A program made the position numbers and the translations under genes. Under the pieces are notes generated by a model. The model had not been told where the DNA came from. It did no database searches and worked only from the letters and a program-made list of their open reading frames with translations. This document shows, piece by piece, positions 24,049 through 38,657 of a DNA stretch of 64,000 bases. The number at the start of each line of letters is the position of its first letter. Position 1 is the first letter of the stretch. The DNA comes from Hydractinia symbiolongicarpus (lineage: Eukaryota > Cnidaria > Hydrozoa > Anthoathecata > Hydractiniidae): NCBI RefSeq assembly GCF_029227915.1, contig NC_079883.1, positions 868,001 to 932,000 of the forward strand. Reading direction: 5' to 3'.

Positions 24049-26888
24049 GTATAGTGAAAAGTATACAAAGAAAATACCCAGGGAGTAAACTCATTTCCAG
24101 AACGATTTTTTAAATTATCTTTTCACCACTAAAACGCATGAGACTTGTAGTTTTCAAAAATGTTTTCACTTTTGATGAGACGCAGAATAAAAGATGTTTA
24201 ATCGCCGGCAAACGAAAACCCGCGATTTCCCGTAAATCCCGGACTCGGCCCGTATAGTCAAAAGTATACAAAGAAAGTACCCAGGGAATAAACTCATTTC
24301 CCAAACGATTTTTTAAATTATTTTTTTACCACTAAAACGCAAGAGACTTGTAGTTTTCAAAAATGTTTTCACTTTTGATGAGACGCTGAATAAAAGAAGT
24401 TTAATCGCCAGCAAACGAAAACCCGCGATTTCCTGTAAATCCCGGGCTTGGCCCGTATAGTCGAATGTATACAAAGAAAGTACCCTGAGAGTAAACTCAT
24501 TTCCCGAACGATTTTTAAATTATCTTTTCACCACTAAAACGCATGAGACTTGTAGTTTTCAAAAATGCTTTCATTTTTGATGAGACGCTGAATAAAAGAA
24601 GTTTAATCGCCGGCAAACGAAAACCCGCGAATTCCCGTAAATCCCGGACTCGGCCCGTATAGTCAAAAGTATACAAAGAAAATACACAGGGAGTAAACTC
24701 ATTTCCCGAACGATTTTTTAAATTATTTTTTCACCACTAAAACGCATGAGACTTGTAGTTTTCAGGAATGTTTTCATTTTTAATGAGACGCTTAATAAAA
24801 GAAGTTTAATCGCCGGCAAACGAAAACCCGCGATTTCCCGTAAATCCCGGGCTTGGCCCGTATAGTCGAATGTATACAAAGAAAGTACCCTGTGAGTAAA
24901 CTCATTTCTCGAACGATTTTTTAAATTATTTTTTCACCACTAAAACGCATGAGACTTGTAGTTTTTAAATATGTTTTCATTTTTGATGAGACGCGAAATA
25001 AAAGAAGTTTAATCGCCAGCAAACGAAAACCCGCGATTTCCTGTAAATCCCGGGCTTGGCCCGTATAGTCGAATGTATACAAAGAAAGTACCCTGAGAGT
25101 AAACTCATTTCCCGAACGATTTTTAAATTATCTTTTCACCACTAAAACGCATGAGACTTGTAGTTTTCAAAAATGCTTTCATTTTTGATGAGACGCTGAA
25201 TAAAAGAAGTTTAATCGCCGGCAAACGAAAACCCGCGATTTCCCGTAAATCCCGGACTCGGCCCGTATAGTCGAGTATATACAAAGAAAGTACCCTGCGA
25301 GTAAACTCATTTCCAGAACCATTTTTTAAGTTATCTTTTCACCACTAAAACGCATGAGACTTGTAGTTTTCAAAAATGTTTTCATTTTTGATGAGACGCG
25401 GAATAAAAGAAGTTTAATCGCCGGCAAACGAAAACCCGCGAAATCCCGTAAATCCCGGACTCGGCCCGTATAGTCAAATGTATACAAAGAAAATACCCAG
25501 GGAGTAAACTCATTTCCAGAACGATTTTTTAAATTATCTTTTCACCACTAAAACGCATGAGACTTGTAGTTTTCAAAAATGTTTTCATTTTTGATGAGAC
25601 GCCGAATAAAAGATGTTTAATTGCCGGCAAACGAAAACCCGCGATTTCCCGGAAATCCCGGATTCGGCCCGTATAGTCAAAAGTATACAAATAAAGTACC
25701 CATGGAGTAAACTCATTTCCCGAACGATTTTTTAAATTATCTTTTCACCACTAAAACGCATGGGACTTGTAGTCTTCAAAAATGTTTTCATTTTTGATGA
25801 CACGCTGAATAGAAGAAGTTTAATCGCCGGCAAACGAAAACCCGCGATTTCCCGTAAATCCCGTGCTTGGCCCGTATAGTCGAAGGTATACAAAGAAAGT
25901 ACCCTGTGAGTAAACTCATTTCCCGAACGATTTTTTAAATTATTTTTTCACCACTAAAACGCATGAGACTTGTAGTTTTCAAAAATGTTTTCATTTTTGA
26001 TGAGACGCGGAATAAAAGAAGTTTAATCGCCGGCAAACGAAAACCTGCTATTTTCCGTAAATCCCGTGCTTGGCCCGTATAGTCGAGTATATACAAAGAA
26101 AGTATCATGTGAGTAAACTCATTTCCAGAACGATTTTTTAAATTATCTTTTCACCACTAAAACGCATGAGACTTGCAATTTTCAAAAATTTTTTCATTTT
26201 TGATGAAACGCTGAATAAAAGAAGTTTAATCGCCGGCAAACGAAAACCCGCGATTGCCCGTAAATCCCGTGCTTGGCCCGTATAATCGAGTATATACAAA
26301 GAAAGTATTCTGTGAGTAAACTCATTTCCAGAACGATTTTTTAAATTATCTTTTCACCACTAAAACGCATGAGACTTGCAGTTTTCAAAAATGTTTTCAT
26401 TTTTGATGAGACGCTAAATAAAAGAAGTTTAATCGCCGGCAAACGAAAACCCGCGATTTCCCGTAAATCCCGTACTTGGCCCGTATAATCGAGTATATAC
26501 AAAGAAAGTATCCTCTGAGTAAACTCATTTCCAGAACGATTTTTTAAATTATCTTTTCACCACTAAAACGCATGAGACTTGTAGTTTTCAAAAATGTTTT
26601 CACTTTTGATGAGACGCAGAATAAAAGATGTTTAATCGCCGGCAAACGAAAACCCGCGATTTCCCGTAAATCCCGGACTCGGCCCGTATAGTCAAAAGTA
26701 TACAAAGAAAATACCCAGGGAGTAAACTCATTTCAAGAACGATTTTTTAAATTATCTTTTCACCACTAAAACGCACGAGACTTGTAGTTTTCAAAAATGT
26801 TTTCATTTTTGATGAGACGCTGAATAAAAGAAGTTTAATCGCCGACAAACGAAAACCCGCGAATTCCCGTAAATCCCGGACTCGGCCC
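24049..26888 (+). repeat. 14-monomer higher-order unit, copy 2
   Basis: This unit is 2,840 bp, and many marks sit exactly 2,840 bp after copy 1 (for example CTTGCAATT at 23331 and 26171, and the GCGGAATAAAAG monomer at 22561 and 25401). The derived monomer near 24764 now reads TCAGGAATG rather than TCAAAAATG. An extra GTACCCTGAGAG monomer lies near 25090-25290. Confidence 0.9.
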
Positions 26889-29750
26889 GTATAGTGAAAA
26901 GTATACAAAGAAAATACCCAGGGAGTAAACTCATTTCCAGAACGATTTTTTAAATTATCTTTTCACCACTAAAACGCATGAGACTTGTAGTTTTCAAAAA
27001 TGTTTTCACTTTTGATGAGACGCAGAATAAAAGATGTTTAATCGCCGGCAAACGAAAACCCGCGATTTCCCGTAAATCCCGGACTCGGCCCGTATAGTCA
27101 AAAGTATACAAAGAAAGTACCCAGGGAATAAACTCATTTCCCAAACGATTTTTTAAATTATTTTTTTACCACTAAAACGCAAGAGACTTGTAGTTTTCAA
27201 AAATGTTTTCACTTTTGATGAGACGCTGAATAAAAGAAGTTTAATCGCCAGCAAACGAAAACCCGCGATTTCCTGTAAATCCCGGGCTTGGCCCGTATAG
27301 TCGAATGTATACAAAGAAAGTACCCTGAGAGTAAACTCATTTCCCGAACGATTTTTAAATTATCTTTTCACCACTAAAACGCATGAGACTTGTAGTTTTC
27401 AAAAATGCTTTCATTTTTGATGAGACGCTGAATAAAAGAAGTTTAATCGCCGGCAAACGAAAACCCGCGAATTCCCGTAAATCCCGGACTCGGCCCGTAT
27501 AGTCAAAAGTATACAAAGAAAATACACAGGGAGTAAACTCATTTCCCGAACGATTTTTTGAATTATTTTTTCACCACTAAAACGCATGAGACTTGTAGTT
27601 TTCAGGAATGTTTTCATTTTTAATGAGACGCTTAATAAAAGAAGTTTAATCGCCGGCAAACGAAAACCCGCGATTTCCCGTAAATCCCGGGCTTGGCCCG
27701 TATAGTCGAATGTATACAAAGAAAGTACCCTGTGAGTAAACTCATTTCTCGAACGATTTTTTAAATTATTTTTTCACCACTAAAACGCATGAGACTTGTA
27801 GTTTTTAAATATGTTTTCATTTTTGATGAGACGCGAAATAAAAGAAGTTTAATCGCCAGCAAACGAAAACCCGCGATTTCCTGTAAATCCCGGGCTTGGC
27901 CCGTATAGTCGAATGTATACAAAGAAAGTACCCTGAGAGTAAACTCATTTCCCGAACGATTTTTAAATTATCTTTTCACCACTAAAACGCATGAGACTTG
28001 TAGTTTTCAAAAATGCTTTCATTTTTGATGAGACGCTGAATAAAAAAGTTTAATCGCCGGCAAACGAAAACCCGCGAATTCCCGTAAATCCCGGACTCGG
28101 CCCGTATAGTCAAAAGTATACAAAGAAAATACACAGGGAGTAAACTCATTTCCCGAACGATTTTTTAAATTATTTTTTCACCACTAAAACGCATGAGACT
28201 TGTAGTTTTCAGGAATGTTTTAATTTTTAATGAGACGCTTAATAAAAGAAGTTTAATCGCCGGCAAACGAAAACCCGCGATTTCCCGTAAATCCCGGGCT
28301 TGGCCCGTATAGTCGAATGTATACAAAGAAAGTACCCTGTGAGTAAACTCATTTCTCGAACGATTTTTTAAATTATTTTTTCACCACTAAAACGCATGAG
28401 ACTTGTAGTTTTTAAATATGTTTTCATTTTTGATGAGACGCGAAATAAAAGAAGTTTAATCGCCGGCAAACGAAAACCCGCGATTTCCCGTAAATCCCGG
28501 ACTCGGCCCGTATAGTCGAGTATATACAAAGAAAGTACCCTGCGAGTAAACTCATTTCCAGAACCATTTTTTAAGTTATCTTTTCACCACTAAAACGCAT
28601 GAGACTTGTAGTTTTCAAAAATGTTTTCATTTTTGATGAGACGCGGAATAAAAGAAGTTTAATCGCCGGCAAACGAAAACCCGCGAAATCCCGTAAATCC
28701 CGGACTCGGCCCGTATAGTCAAATGTATGCAAAGAAAATACCCAGGGAGTAAACTCATTTCCAGAACGATTTTTTAAATTCTCTTTTTACCACTAAAACG
28801 CATGAGACTTGTAGTTTTCAAAAATGTTTTCATTTATGATGAGACGCCGCATAAAAGATGTTTAATTGCCGGCAAACGAAAACCCGCGATTTCCCTGAAA
28901 TCCCGGATTCGGCCCGTATAGTCAAAAGTATACAAATAAAGTACCCATGGAGTAAACTCATTTCCCGAACGATTTGTTAAATTATCTTTTCACCACTAAA
29001 ACGCATGGGACTTGTAGTCTTCAAAAATGTTTTCATTTTTGATGACACGCTGAATAGAAGAAGTTTAGTCGCCGGCAAACGAAAACCCGCGATTTCCCGT
29101 AAATCCCGTGCTTGGCTCGTATAGTCGAAGGTATACAAAGAAAGTACCCTGTGAGTAAACTCATTTCCCGAACGATTTTTTAAATTATTTTTTCACCACT
29201 AAAACGCATAAGACTTGTAGTTTTCAAAAATGTTTTCATTTTTGATGAGACGCTGAATAAAAGAAGTTTAATCTCCGGCAAACGAAAACCCGCGATTTCC
29301 CGTAAATCCCGTGCTTGGCCCGTATAATCGAGTATATACAAAAAAAGTACCCTGTGAGTAAACTCATTTCCAGAACGATTTTTTAAATTTTCTTTTCACC
29401 ACTAAAACGCATGGGACTTGTAGTTTTCAAAAATGTTTTCATTTTTGATGAAACGCGGAATAAAAGAAGTTTAATCGCCGGCAAACGAAAACCTGCTATT
29501 TTCCGTAAATCCCGTGCTTGGCCCGTATAGTCGAGTATATACAAAGAAAGTATCCTGTGAGTAAACTCATTTCCAGAACGATTTTTTAAATTATCTTTTC
29601 ACCACTAAAACGCATGAGACTTGCAGTTTTCAAAAATTTTTTCATTCTTGATGAAACGCTGAATAAAAGAAGTTTAATCGCCGGCAAACGAAAACCCGCG
29701 ATTTCCCGTTAATCCCGTGCTTGTTCCGTATAATCGAGTATATACAAAGA
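26889..29750 (+). repeat. 14-monomer higher-order unit, copy 3, expanded and decaying
   Basis: It follows copy 2 but contains a repeated subset (GTACCCTGAGAG, AATACACAGGG, TCAGGAATG, TTTAAATATG monomers twice), so the CGAAATCCCG monomer lies 3,245 bp (16 monomers) after its counterpart. After about 28700 it accumulates private changes (TTCTCTTTTTACC, CATTTATGATGAG, GCCGCATAAAAG), and extra monomers appear near 29210-29410. It ends near 29750. Confidence 0.8.
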
Positions 29751-29799
29751 AAGTACCCTGTGAGTAAACTCATTTCCAGAACGATTTTTTAAATTATCT

Positions 29800-31850
29800 T
29801 TTCACCACTAAAACGCATGAGACATGTAGTTTTCAAAAATGCTTTCATTTTTGATGAGACGCTGAATAAAAGAAGTTTAATCGCCGGCAAACGAAAACCC
29901 GCGAATTCCCGTAAATCCCGGACTCGGCCCGTATAGTCAAAAGTATACAAAGAAAATAAACAGGGAGTAAACTCATTTCCCGAACGATTTTTTAAATTAT
30001 TTTTTCACTACTAAAACGCATGAGACTTGTAGTTTTCAGGAATGTTTTCAGTTTTAATGAGACGCTTAATGAAAGAAGTTTAAGCGCCGGCAAACGACAA
30101 CCCGCGATTTCCCGTAAATACCGGGCTTGGCCCTTATAGTCGGATGTATACAAAGAAAGTACCCTGTGAGTAAACTCATTTCTCGAACGATTTTTTAAAT
30201 TATTTTTTCACCACTAAAACGCATGAGACTTGCAGTTTTCAAAAATGTTTTCATTTTTGATGAGACGCTAAATGAAAGAAGTTTAATCGCCGGCAAACGA
30301 AAACCCGCGATTTCCCGTAAATCCCGGGCTTGGCCCTTATAGTCGAATGTATACAAAGAAAGTACCCTGTGAGTAAACTCATTTCTCGAACGATTTTTTA
30401 AATTATTTTTTCACCACTAAAACGCATGAGACTTGCAGTTTTCAAAAATGTTTTCATTTTTGATGAGACGCTAAATAAAAGAAGTTTAATCGCCGGCAAA
30501 CGAAAACCCGCGATTTCCCGTAAATCCCGTGCTTGGCCCGTATAGTCAAAAGTATACAAAGAAAATACCCAGGGAGTAAACTCATTTCCCGAACGATATT
30601 TTAAATTATTTTTTCACCACTAAAACGCAAGAGACTTGTAGTTTTCAAAAATATTTTCATTTTTGATGAGACGCTGAATAAAAGAAGTTTAATCGCCGGC
30701 AAACGAAAACCCGCGATTTCCCGTAAATCCCGTGCTTGGCCCGTATAGTCGAGTATATACAAAGAAAGTACCCTGTGAGTAAACTCATTTCCAGAACGAT
30801 TTTTTAAATTATCTTTTCACCACTAAAACGCATGAGACATGTAGTTTTCAAAAATGCTTTCATTTTTGATGAGACGCTGAATAAAAGAAGTTTAATCGCC
30901 GGCAAACGAAAACCCGCGAATTCCCGTAAATCCCGGACTCGGCCCGTATAGTCAAAAGTATACAAAGAAAATACACAGGGAGTAAACTCATTTCCCGAAC
31001 GATTTTTTAAATTATTTTTTCACTACTAAAACGCATGAGACTTGTAGTTTTCAGGAATGTTTTCAGTTTTAATGAGACGCTTAATGAAAGAAGTTTAATC
31101 GCCGGCAAACGAAAACCCGCGATTTCCCGTAAATCCCGGGCTTGGCCCTTATAGTCGAATGTATACAAAGAAAGTACCCTGTGAGTAAACTCATTTCTCG
31201 AACGATTTTTTAAATTATTTTTTCACCACTAAAACGCATGAGACTTGCAGTTTTCAAAAATGTTTTCATTTTTGATGAGACGCTGAATAAAAGAAGTTTA
31301 ATCGCCGGCAAAAGAAAACCCGCGATTTCCCGTAAATCCCGTGCTTGGCCCGTATAGTCGAGTATATACAAAGAAAGTACCCTGTGAGTAAACTCATTTC
31401 CAGAACGATTTTTTAAATTATCTTTTCACCACTAAAACGCATGAGACATGTAGTTTTCAAAAATGCTTTCATTTTTGATGAGACGCTGAATAAAAGAAGT
31501 TTAATCGCCGGCAAACGAAAACCCGCGAATTCCCGTAAATCCCGGGCTTGGCCCTTATAGTCGAATGTATACAAAGAAAGTACCCTGTGAGTAAACTCAT
31601 TTCTCGAACGATTTTTTAAATTATTTTTTCACCACTAAAACGCATGAGACTTGTAGTTTTCAAAAATGTTTTCATTTTTGATGAGACGCTGAATAAAAGA
31701 AGTTTAATCTCCGGCAAACGAAAACCCGCGATTTCCCGTAAATCCCGTGCTTGGCCCGTATAATCGAGTATATACAAAGAAAGTACCCTGTGAGTAAACT
31801 CATTTCCAGAACGATTTTTTAAATTATCTTTTCACCACTAAAACGCATGA
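29800..31850 (+). repeat. Ten-monomer segment, copy 1 of a pair 14.0 kb apart
   Basis: This stretch matches about 43803-45852 at a constant offset of 14,002-14,003 bp. Order is conserved: GAGACATGTAG, ATAAACAGGG with CACTACTAAA, TCAGGAATG, CTAAATGAAAG, CTAAATAAAAG, AAATATTTTC, then GAGACATG again, CCCTTATAG and finally AATCTCCGG. The two copies bracket the 12-monomer domain. Confidence 0.85.
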
Positions 31851-34800
31851 GACTTGTAGTTTTCAAAAATATTTTCATTTTTGATGAGACGCTGAATAAA
31901 AGAAGTTTAATCGCCGGCAAACGAAAACCCGCGATTTCCCGTAAATCTCGTGCTTGGCCCGTATAGTCGAGTATATACAAAGAAAGTACCCTGTGAGTAA
32001 ACTCATTTCCAGAACGATTTTTTAAATTATCTTTTCACCACTAAAACGCATGAGACATGTAGTTTTCAAAAATGCTTTCATTTTTGATGAGACGCTGATT
32101 AAAAGAAGTTTAATCGCCGGCAAACGAAAACGCGCGAATTCCCGTAAATCCCGGACTCGGCCCGTATAATCGAGTATATACAAAGAAAGTATCCTGTGAG
32201 TAAACTCATTTCCAGAACGATTTTTTAAATTATCTTTTCACCACTAAAACGCATGAGACTTGCAGTTTTCAAAAATGTTTTCATTTTTGATGAGACGCTA
32301 AATAAAAGAAGTTTAATCGCCGGCAAACAAAAACCCGCAATTTCCCGTAAATCCCGTGCTTGGCCCGTATAGTCAAAAGTATACAAAGAAAATACCCAGG
32401 GAGTAAACTCATTTCCCGAACGATATTTTAAATTATTTTTTCACCACTAAAACGCAAGAGACTTGCAGTTTTCAAAAATATTTTCATTTTTGATGAGACG
32501 CTGAATAAAAGAAGTTTAATCGCCGGCAAACGAAAACCCGCGATTTCCCGTAAATCCCGTGCTTGGCCCGTATAGTCAAAAGTATACAAAAAAAATACCC
32601 AGGGAGTAAACTCATTTCCCGAACGATATTTTAAATTATTTTTGCACCACTAAAACGCAAGAGACTTGTAGTTTTCAAAAATATTTTCATTTTTGATGAG
32701 ACGCTGAATAAAAGAAGTTTAATCGCCGGCAAACGAAAACCCGCGATTTCCCGTAAATCCCGTGCTTGGCCCGTATAGTCGAGTATATACAAAGAAAGTA
32801 CCCTGTGAGTAAACTCATTTCCAGAACGATTTTTTAAATTATCTTTTCACCACTAAAACGCATGAGACATGTAGTTTTCAAAAATGCTTTCATTTTTGAT
32901 GAGACGCTGAATAAAAGAAGTTTAATCGCCGGCAAACGAAAACCCGCGAATTCCCGTAAATCCCGGACTCGGCCCGTATAGTCAAAAGTATACAAAGAAA
33001 ATAAACAGGGAGTAAACTCATTTCCCGAACGATTTTTTAAATTATTTTTTCACTACTAAAACGCATGAGACTTGTAGTTTTCAGGAATGTTTTCAGTTTT
33101 AATGAGACGCTTAATGAAAGAAGTTTAATCGCCGGCAAACGACAACCCGCGATTTCCCGTAAATCCCGGGCTTGGCCCTTATAGTCGAATGTATACAAAG
33201 AAAGTACCCTGTGAGTAAACTCATTTCTCGAACGATTTTTTAAATTATTTTTTCACCACTAAAACGCATGAGACTTGCAGTTTTTAAAAATGTTTTCATT
33301 TTTGATGAGACGCTAAATGAAAGAAGTTTAATCGCCGGCAAACGAAAACCCGCGATTTCCCGTAAATCCCGGACTCGGCCCGTATAGTCAAAAGTATACA
33401 AAGAAAATAAACAGGGAGTAAACTCATTTCCCGAACGATTTTTTAAATTATTTTTTCACTACTAAAACGCATGAGACTTGTAGTTTTCAGGAATGTTTTC
33501 AGTTTTAATGAGACGCTTAATGAAAGAAGTTTAATCGCCGGCAAACGACAACCCGCGATTTCCCGTAAATCCCGGGCTTGGCCCTTATAGTCGAATGTAT
33601 ACAAAGAAAGTACCCTGTGAGTAAACTCATTTCTCGAACGATTTTTTAAATTATTTTTTCACCACTAAAACGCATGAGACTTGCAGTTTTTAAAAATGTT
33701 TTCATTTTTGATGAGACGCTAAATGAAAGAAGTTTAATCGCCGGCAAACGAAAACCCGCGATTTCCCGTAAATCCCGGGCTTGGCCCTTATAGTCGAGTA
33801 TATACAAAGAAAGTACCCTGTGAGTAAACTCATTTCCAGAACGATTTTTTAAATTATCTTTTCACCACTAAAACGCATGAGACATGTAGTTTTCAAAAAT
33901 GCTTTCATTTTTGATGAGACGCTGAATAAAAGAAGTTTAATCGCCGGCAAACGAAAACCCGCGAATTCCCGTAAATCCCGGACTCGGCCCGTATAGTCAA
34001 AAGTATACAAAGAAAATAAACAGGGAGTAAACTCATTTCCCGAACGATTTTTTAAATTATTTTTTCACTACTAAAACGCATGAGACTTGTAGTTTTCAGG
34101 AATGTTTTCAGTTTTAATGAGACGCTTAATGAAAGAAGTTTAATCGCCGGCAAACGACAACCCGCGATTTCCCGTAAATCCCGGGCTTGGCCCTTATAGT
34201 CGAATGTATACAAAGAAAGTACCCTGTGAGTAAACTCATTTCTCGAACGATTTTTTAAATTATTTTTTCACCACTAAAACGCATGAGACTTGCAGTTTTT
34301 AAAAATGTTTTCATTTTTGATGAGACGCTAAATGAAAGAAGTTTAATCGCCGGCAAACGAAAACCCGCGATTTCCCGTAAATCCCGGGCTTGGCCCTTAT
34401 AGTCGAATGTATACAAAGAAAGTACCCTGTGAGTAAACTCATTTCTCGAACGATTTTTTAAATTATTTTTTCACCACTAAAACGCATGAGACTTGTAGTT
34501 TTCAGGAATGTTTTCAGTTTTAATGAGACGCTTAATGAAAGAAGTTTAATCGCCGGCAAACGAAAACCCGCGATTTCCCGTAAATCCTGGGCTTGGCCCT
34601 TATAGTCGAATGTATACAAAGAAAGTACTCTGTGAGTAAACTCATTTCTCGAACGATTTTTTAAATTATTTTTTCACCACTAAAACGCATGAGACTTGCA
34701 GTTTTCAAAAATGTTTTCATTTTTGATGAGACGCTGAATAAAAGAAGTTTAATCGCCGGCAAACGAAAACCCGCGATTTCCCGTAAATCCCGTGCTTGGC

Positions 34801-37800
34801 CCGTATAGTCGAGTATATACAAAGAAAGTACCCTGTGAGTAAACTCATTTCCAGAACGATTTTTTAAATTATCTTTTCACCACTAAAACGCATGAGACAT
34901 GTAGTTTTCAAAAATGCTTTCATTTTTGATGAGACGCTTAATGAAAGAAGTTTAATCGCCGGCAAACGAAACCCGCGAATTCCCGTAAATCCCGGACTCG
35001 GCCCGTATAGTCAAAAGTATACAAAGAAAATACACAGGGAGTAAACTCATTTCCCGAACGATTTTTTAAATGATTTTTTCACCACTAAAACGCATGAGAC
35101 TTGTAGTTTTCAGGAATGTTTTCAGTTTTAATGAGACGCTTAATGAAAGAAGTTTAATCGCCGGCAAACGAAAACCCGCGATTTCCCGTAAATCCCGGGC
35201 TTGGCCCTTATAGTCGAATGTATACAAAGAAAGTACCCTGTTAGTAAATTCATTTCTCGAACGATTTTTTAAATTATTTTTTCACCACTAAAACGCATGA
35301 GACTTGTAGTTTTCAAATATGTTTTCATTTTTGATGAGACGCGAAATAAAAGAAGTTTAATCGCCGGCAAACGAAAACCCGCGATTTCCCGTAAATCCCG
35401 GACTCGGCCCGTATAGTCAAGTATATACAAAGAAAGTACCCTGCGAGTAAACTCATTTCCAGAACAATTTTTTAAGTTATCTTTTCACCACTAAAACGCA
35501 TGAGACATGTAGTTTTCAAAAATGCTTTCATTTTTGATGAGACGCTGAATAAAAGAAGTTTAATCGCCGGCAAACGAAAACCCGCGAATTCCCGTAAATC
35601 CCGGACTCGGCCCGTATAGTCAAAAGTATACAAAGAAAATAAACAGGGAGTAAACTCATTTCCCGAACGATTTTTTAAATTATTTTTTCACTACTAAAAC
35701 GCATGAGACTTGTAGTTTTCAGGAATGTTTTCAGTTTTAATGAGACGCTTAATGAAAGAAGTTTAATCGCCGGCAAACGACAACCCGCGATTTCCCGTAA
35801 ATCCCGGGCTTGGCCCTTATAGTCGAATGTATACAAAGAAAGTACCCTGTGAGTAAACTCATTTCTCGAACGATTTTTTAAATTATTTTTTCACCACTAA
35901 AACGCATGAGACTTGCAGTTTTCAAAAATGTTTTCATTTTTGATGAGACGCTAAATGAAAGAAGTTTAATCGCCGGCAAACGAAAACCCGCGAATTCCCG
36001 TAAATCCCGGACTCGGCCCGTATAATCGAGTATATACAAAGAAAGTATCCTGTGAGTAAACTCATTTCCAGAACGATTTTTTAAATTATCTTTTCACCAC
36101 TAAAACGCATGAGACTTGCAGTTTTCAAAAATGTTTTCATTTTTGATGAGACGCTAAATAAAAGAAGTTTAATCGCCGGCAAACAAAAACCCGCAATTTC
36201 CCGTAAATCCCAGGCTTGGCCCGTATAGTCAAAAGTATACAAAGAAAATACCCAGGGAGTAAACTCATTTCCCGAACGATATTTTAAATTATTTTTTCAC
36301 CACTAAAACGCAAGAGACTTGCAGTTTTCAAAAATATTTTCATTTTTGATGAGACGCTGAATAAAAGAAGTTTAATCGCCGGCAAACGAAAACCCGCGAT
36401 TTCCCGTAAATCCCGTGCTTGGCCCGTATAGTCAAAAGTATACAAAAAAAATACCCAGGGAGTAAACTCATTTCCCGAACGATATTTTAAATTATTTTTG
36501 CACCACTAAAACGCAAGAGACTTGTAGTTTTCAAAAATATTTTCATTTTTGATGAGACGCTGAATAAAAGAAGTTTAATCGCCGGCAAACGAAAACCCGC
36601 GATTTCCCGTAAATCCCGTGCTTGGCCCGTATAGTCGAGTATATACAAAGAAAGTACCCTGTGAGTAAACTCATTTCCAGAACGATTTTTTAAATTATCT
36701 TTTCACCACTAAAACGCATGAGACATGTAGTTTTCAAAAATGCTTTCATTTTTGATGAGACGCTGAATAAAAGAAGTTTAATCGCCGGCAAACGAAAACC
36801 CGCGAATTCCCGTAAATCCCGGACTCGGCCCGTATAGTCAAAAGTATACAAAGAAAATAAACAGGGAGTAAACTCATTTCCCGAACGATTTTTTAAATTA
36901 TTTTTTCACTACTAAAACGCATGAGACTTGTAGTTTTCAGGAATGTTTTCAGTTTTAATGAGACGCTTAATGAAAGAAGTTTAATCGCCGGCAAACGACA
37001 ACCCGCGATTTCCCGTAAATCCCGGGCTTGGCCCTTATAGTCGAATGTATACAAAGAAAGTACCCTGTGAGTAAACTCATTTCTCGAACGATTTTTTAAA
37101 TTATTTTTTCACCACTAAAACGCATGAGACTTGCAGTTTTTAAAAATGTTTTCATTTTTGATGAGACGCTAAATGAAAGAAGTTTAATCGCCGGCAAACG
37201 AAAACCCGCGATTTCCCGTAAATCCCGGGCTTGGCCCTTATAGTCGAATGTATACAAAGAAAGTACCCTGTGAGTAAACTCATTTCCAGAACGATTTTTT
37301 AAATTATCTTTTCACCACTAAAACGCATGAGACATGTAGTTTTCAAAAATGCTTTCATTTTTGATGAGACGCTGAATAAAAGAAGTTTAATCGCCGGCAA
37401 ACGAAAACCCGCGAATTCCCGTAAATCCCGGACTCGGCCCGTATAGTCAAAAGTATACAAAGAAAATAAACAGGGAGTAAACTCATTTCCCGAACGATTT
37501 TTTAAATTATTTTTTCACTACTAAAACGCATGAGACTTGTAGTTTTCAGGAATGTTTTCAGTTTTAATGAGACGCTTAATGAAAGAAGTTTAATCGCCGG
37601 CAAACGACAACCCGCGATTTCCCGTAAATCCCGGGCTTGGCCCTTATAGTCGAATGTATACAAAGAAAGTACCCTGTGAGTAAACTCATTTCTCGAACGA
37701 TTTTTTAAATTATTTTTTCACCACTAAAACGCATGAGACTTGCAGTTTTTAAAAATGTTTTCATTTTTGATGAGACGCTAAATGAAAGAAGTTTAATCGC

Positions 37801-38657
37801 CGGCAAACGAAAACCCGCGATTTCCCGTAAATCCCGGGCTTGGCCCTTATAGTCGAATGTATACAAAGAAAGTACCCTGTGAGTAAACTCATTTCTCGAA
37901 CGATTTTTTAAATTATTTTTTCACCACTAAAACGCATGAGACTTGTAGTTTTCAGGAATGTTTTCAGTTTTAATGAGACGCTTAATGAAAGAAGTTTAAT
38001 CGCCGGCAAACGAAAACCCGCGATTTCCCGTAAATCCCGGGCTTGGCCTTTATAGTCGAATGTATACAAAGAAAGTACCCTGTGAGTAAACTCATTTCTC
38101 GAACGATTTTTTAAATTATTTTTTCACCACTAAAACGCATGAGACTTGCAGTTTTCAAAAATGTTTTCATTTTTGATGAGACGCTGAATAAAAGAAGTTT
38201 AATCGCCGGCAAACGAAAACCCGCGATTTCCCGTAAATCCCGTGCTTGGCCCGTATAGTCGAGTATATACAAAGAAAGTACCCTGTGAGTAAACTCATTT
38301 CCAGAACGATTTTTTAAATTATCTTTTCACCACTAAAACGCATGAGACATGTAGTTTTCAAAAATGCTTTCATTTTTGATGAGACGCTTAATGAAAGAAG
38401 TTTAATCGCCGGCAAACGAAACCCGCGAATTCCCGTAAATCCCGGACTCGGCCCGTATAGTCAAAAGTATACAAAGAAAATACACAGGGAGTAAACTCAT
38501 TTCCCGAACGATTTTTTAAATGATTTTTTCACCACTAAAACGCATGAGACTTGTAGTTTTCAGGAATGTTTTCAGTTTTAATGAGACGCTTAATGAAAGA
38601 AGTTTAATCGCCGGCAAACGAAAACCCGCGATTTCCCGTAAATCCCGGGCTTGGCCC
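31851..38657 (+). repeat. Irregular domain rich in the hairpin-less derived monomer
   Basis: Here 2-, 3- and 4-monomer repeats are reshuffled. The pair CACTACTAAA/TCAGGAATG recurs around 33050, 33457 and 34066 (two then three monomers apart) and again around 35690, 36908 and 37516. GCCCTTATAG, where other monomers have GCCCGTATAG, is frequent. From about 36.7 kb to the end the order matches the 12-monomer unit that follows, with about two monomers missing. Nothing other than satellite was seen. Confidence 0.75.

Noticed and set aside
22922-28998. GGGACTTG marks from 6278 through 18050 and 22922 as one long period
   Set aside because: The spacings (5,275, 1,826, 4,671, 4,872 bp) are multiples of 203 by necessity, and the later ones sit in different monomer contexts, so a single long unit is not supported.
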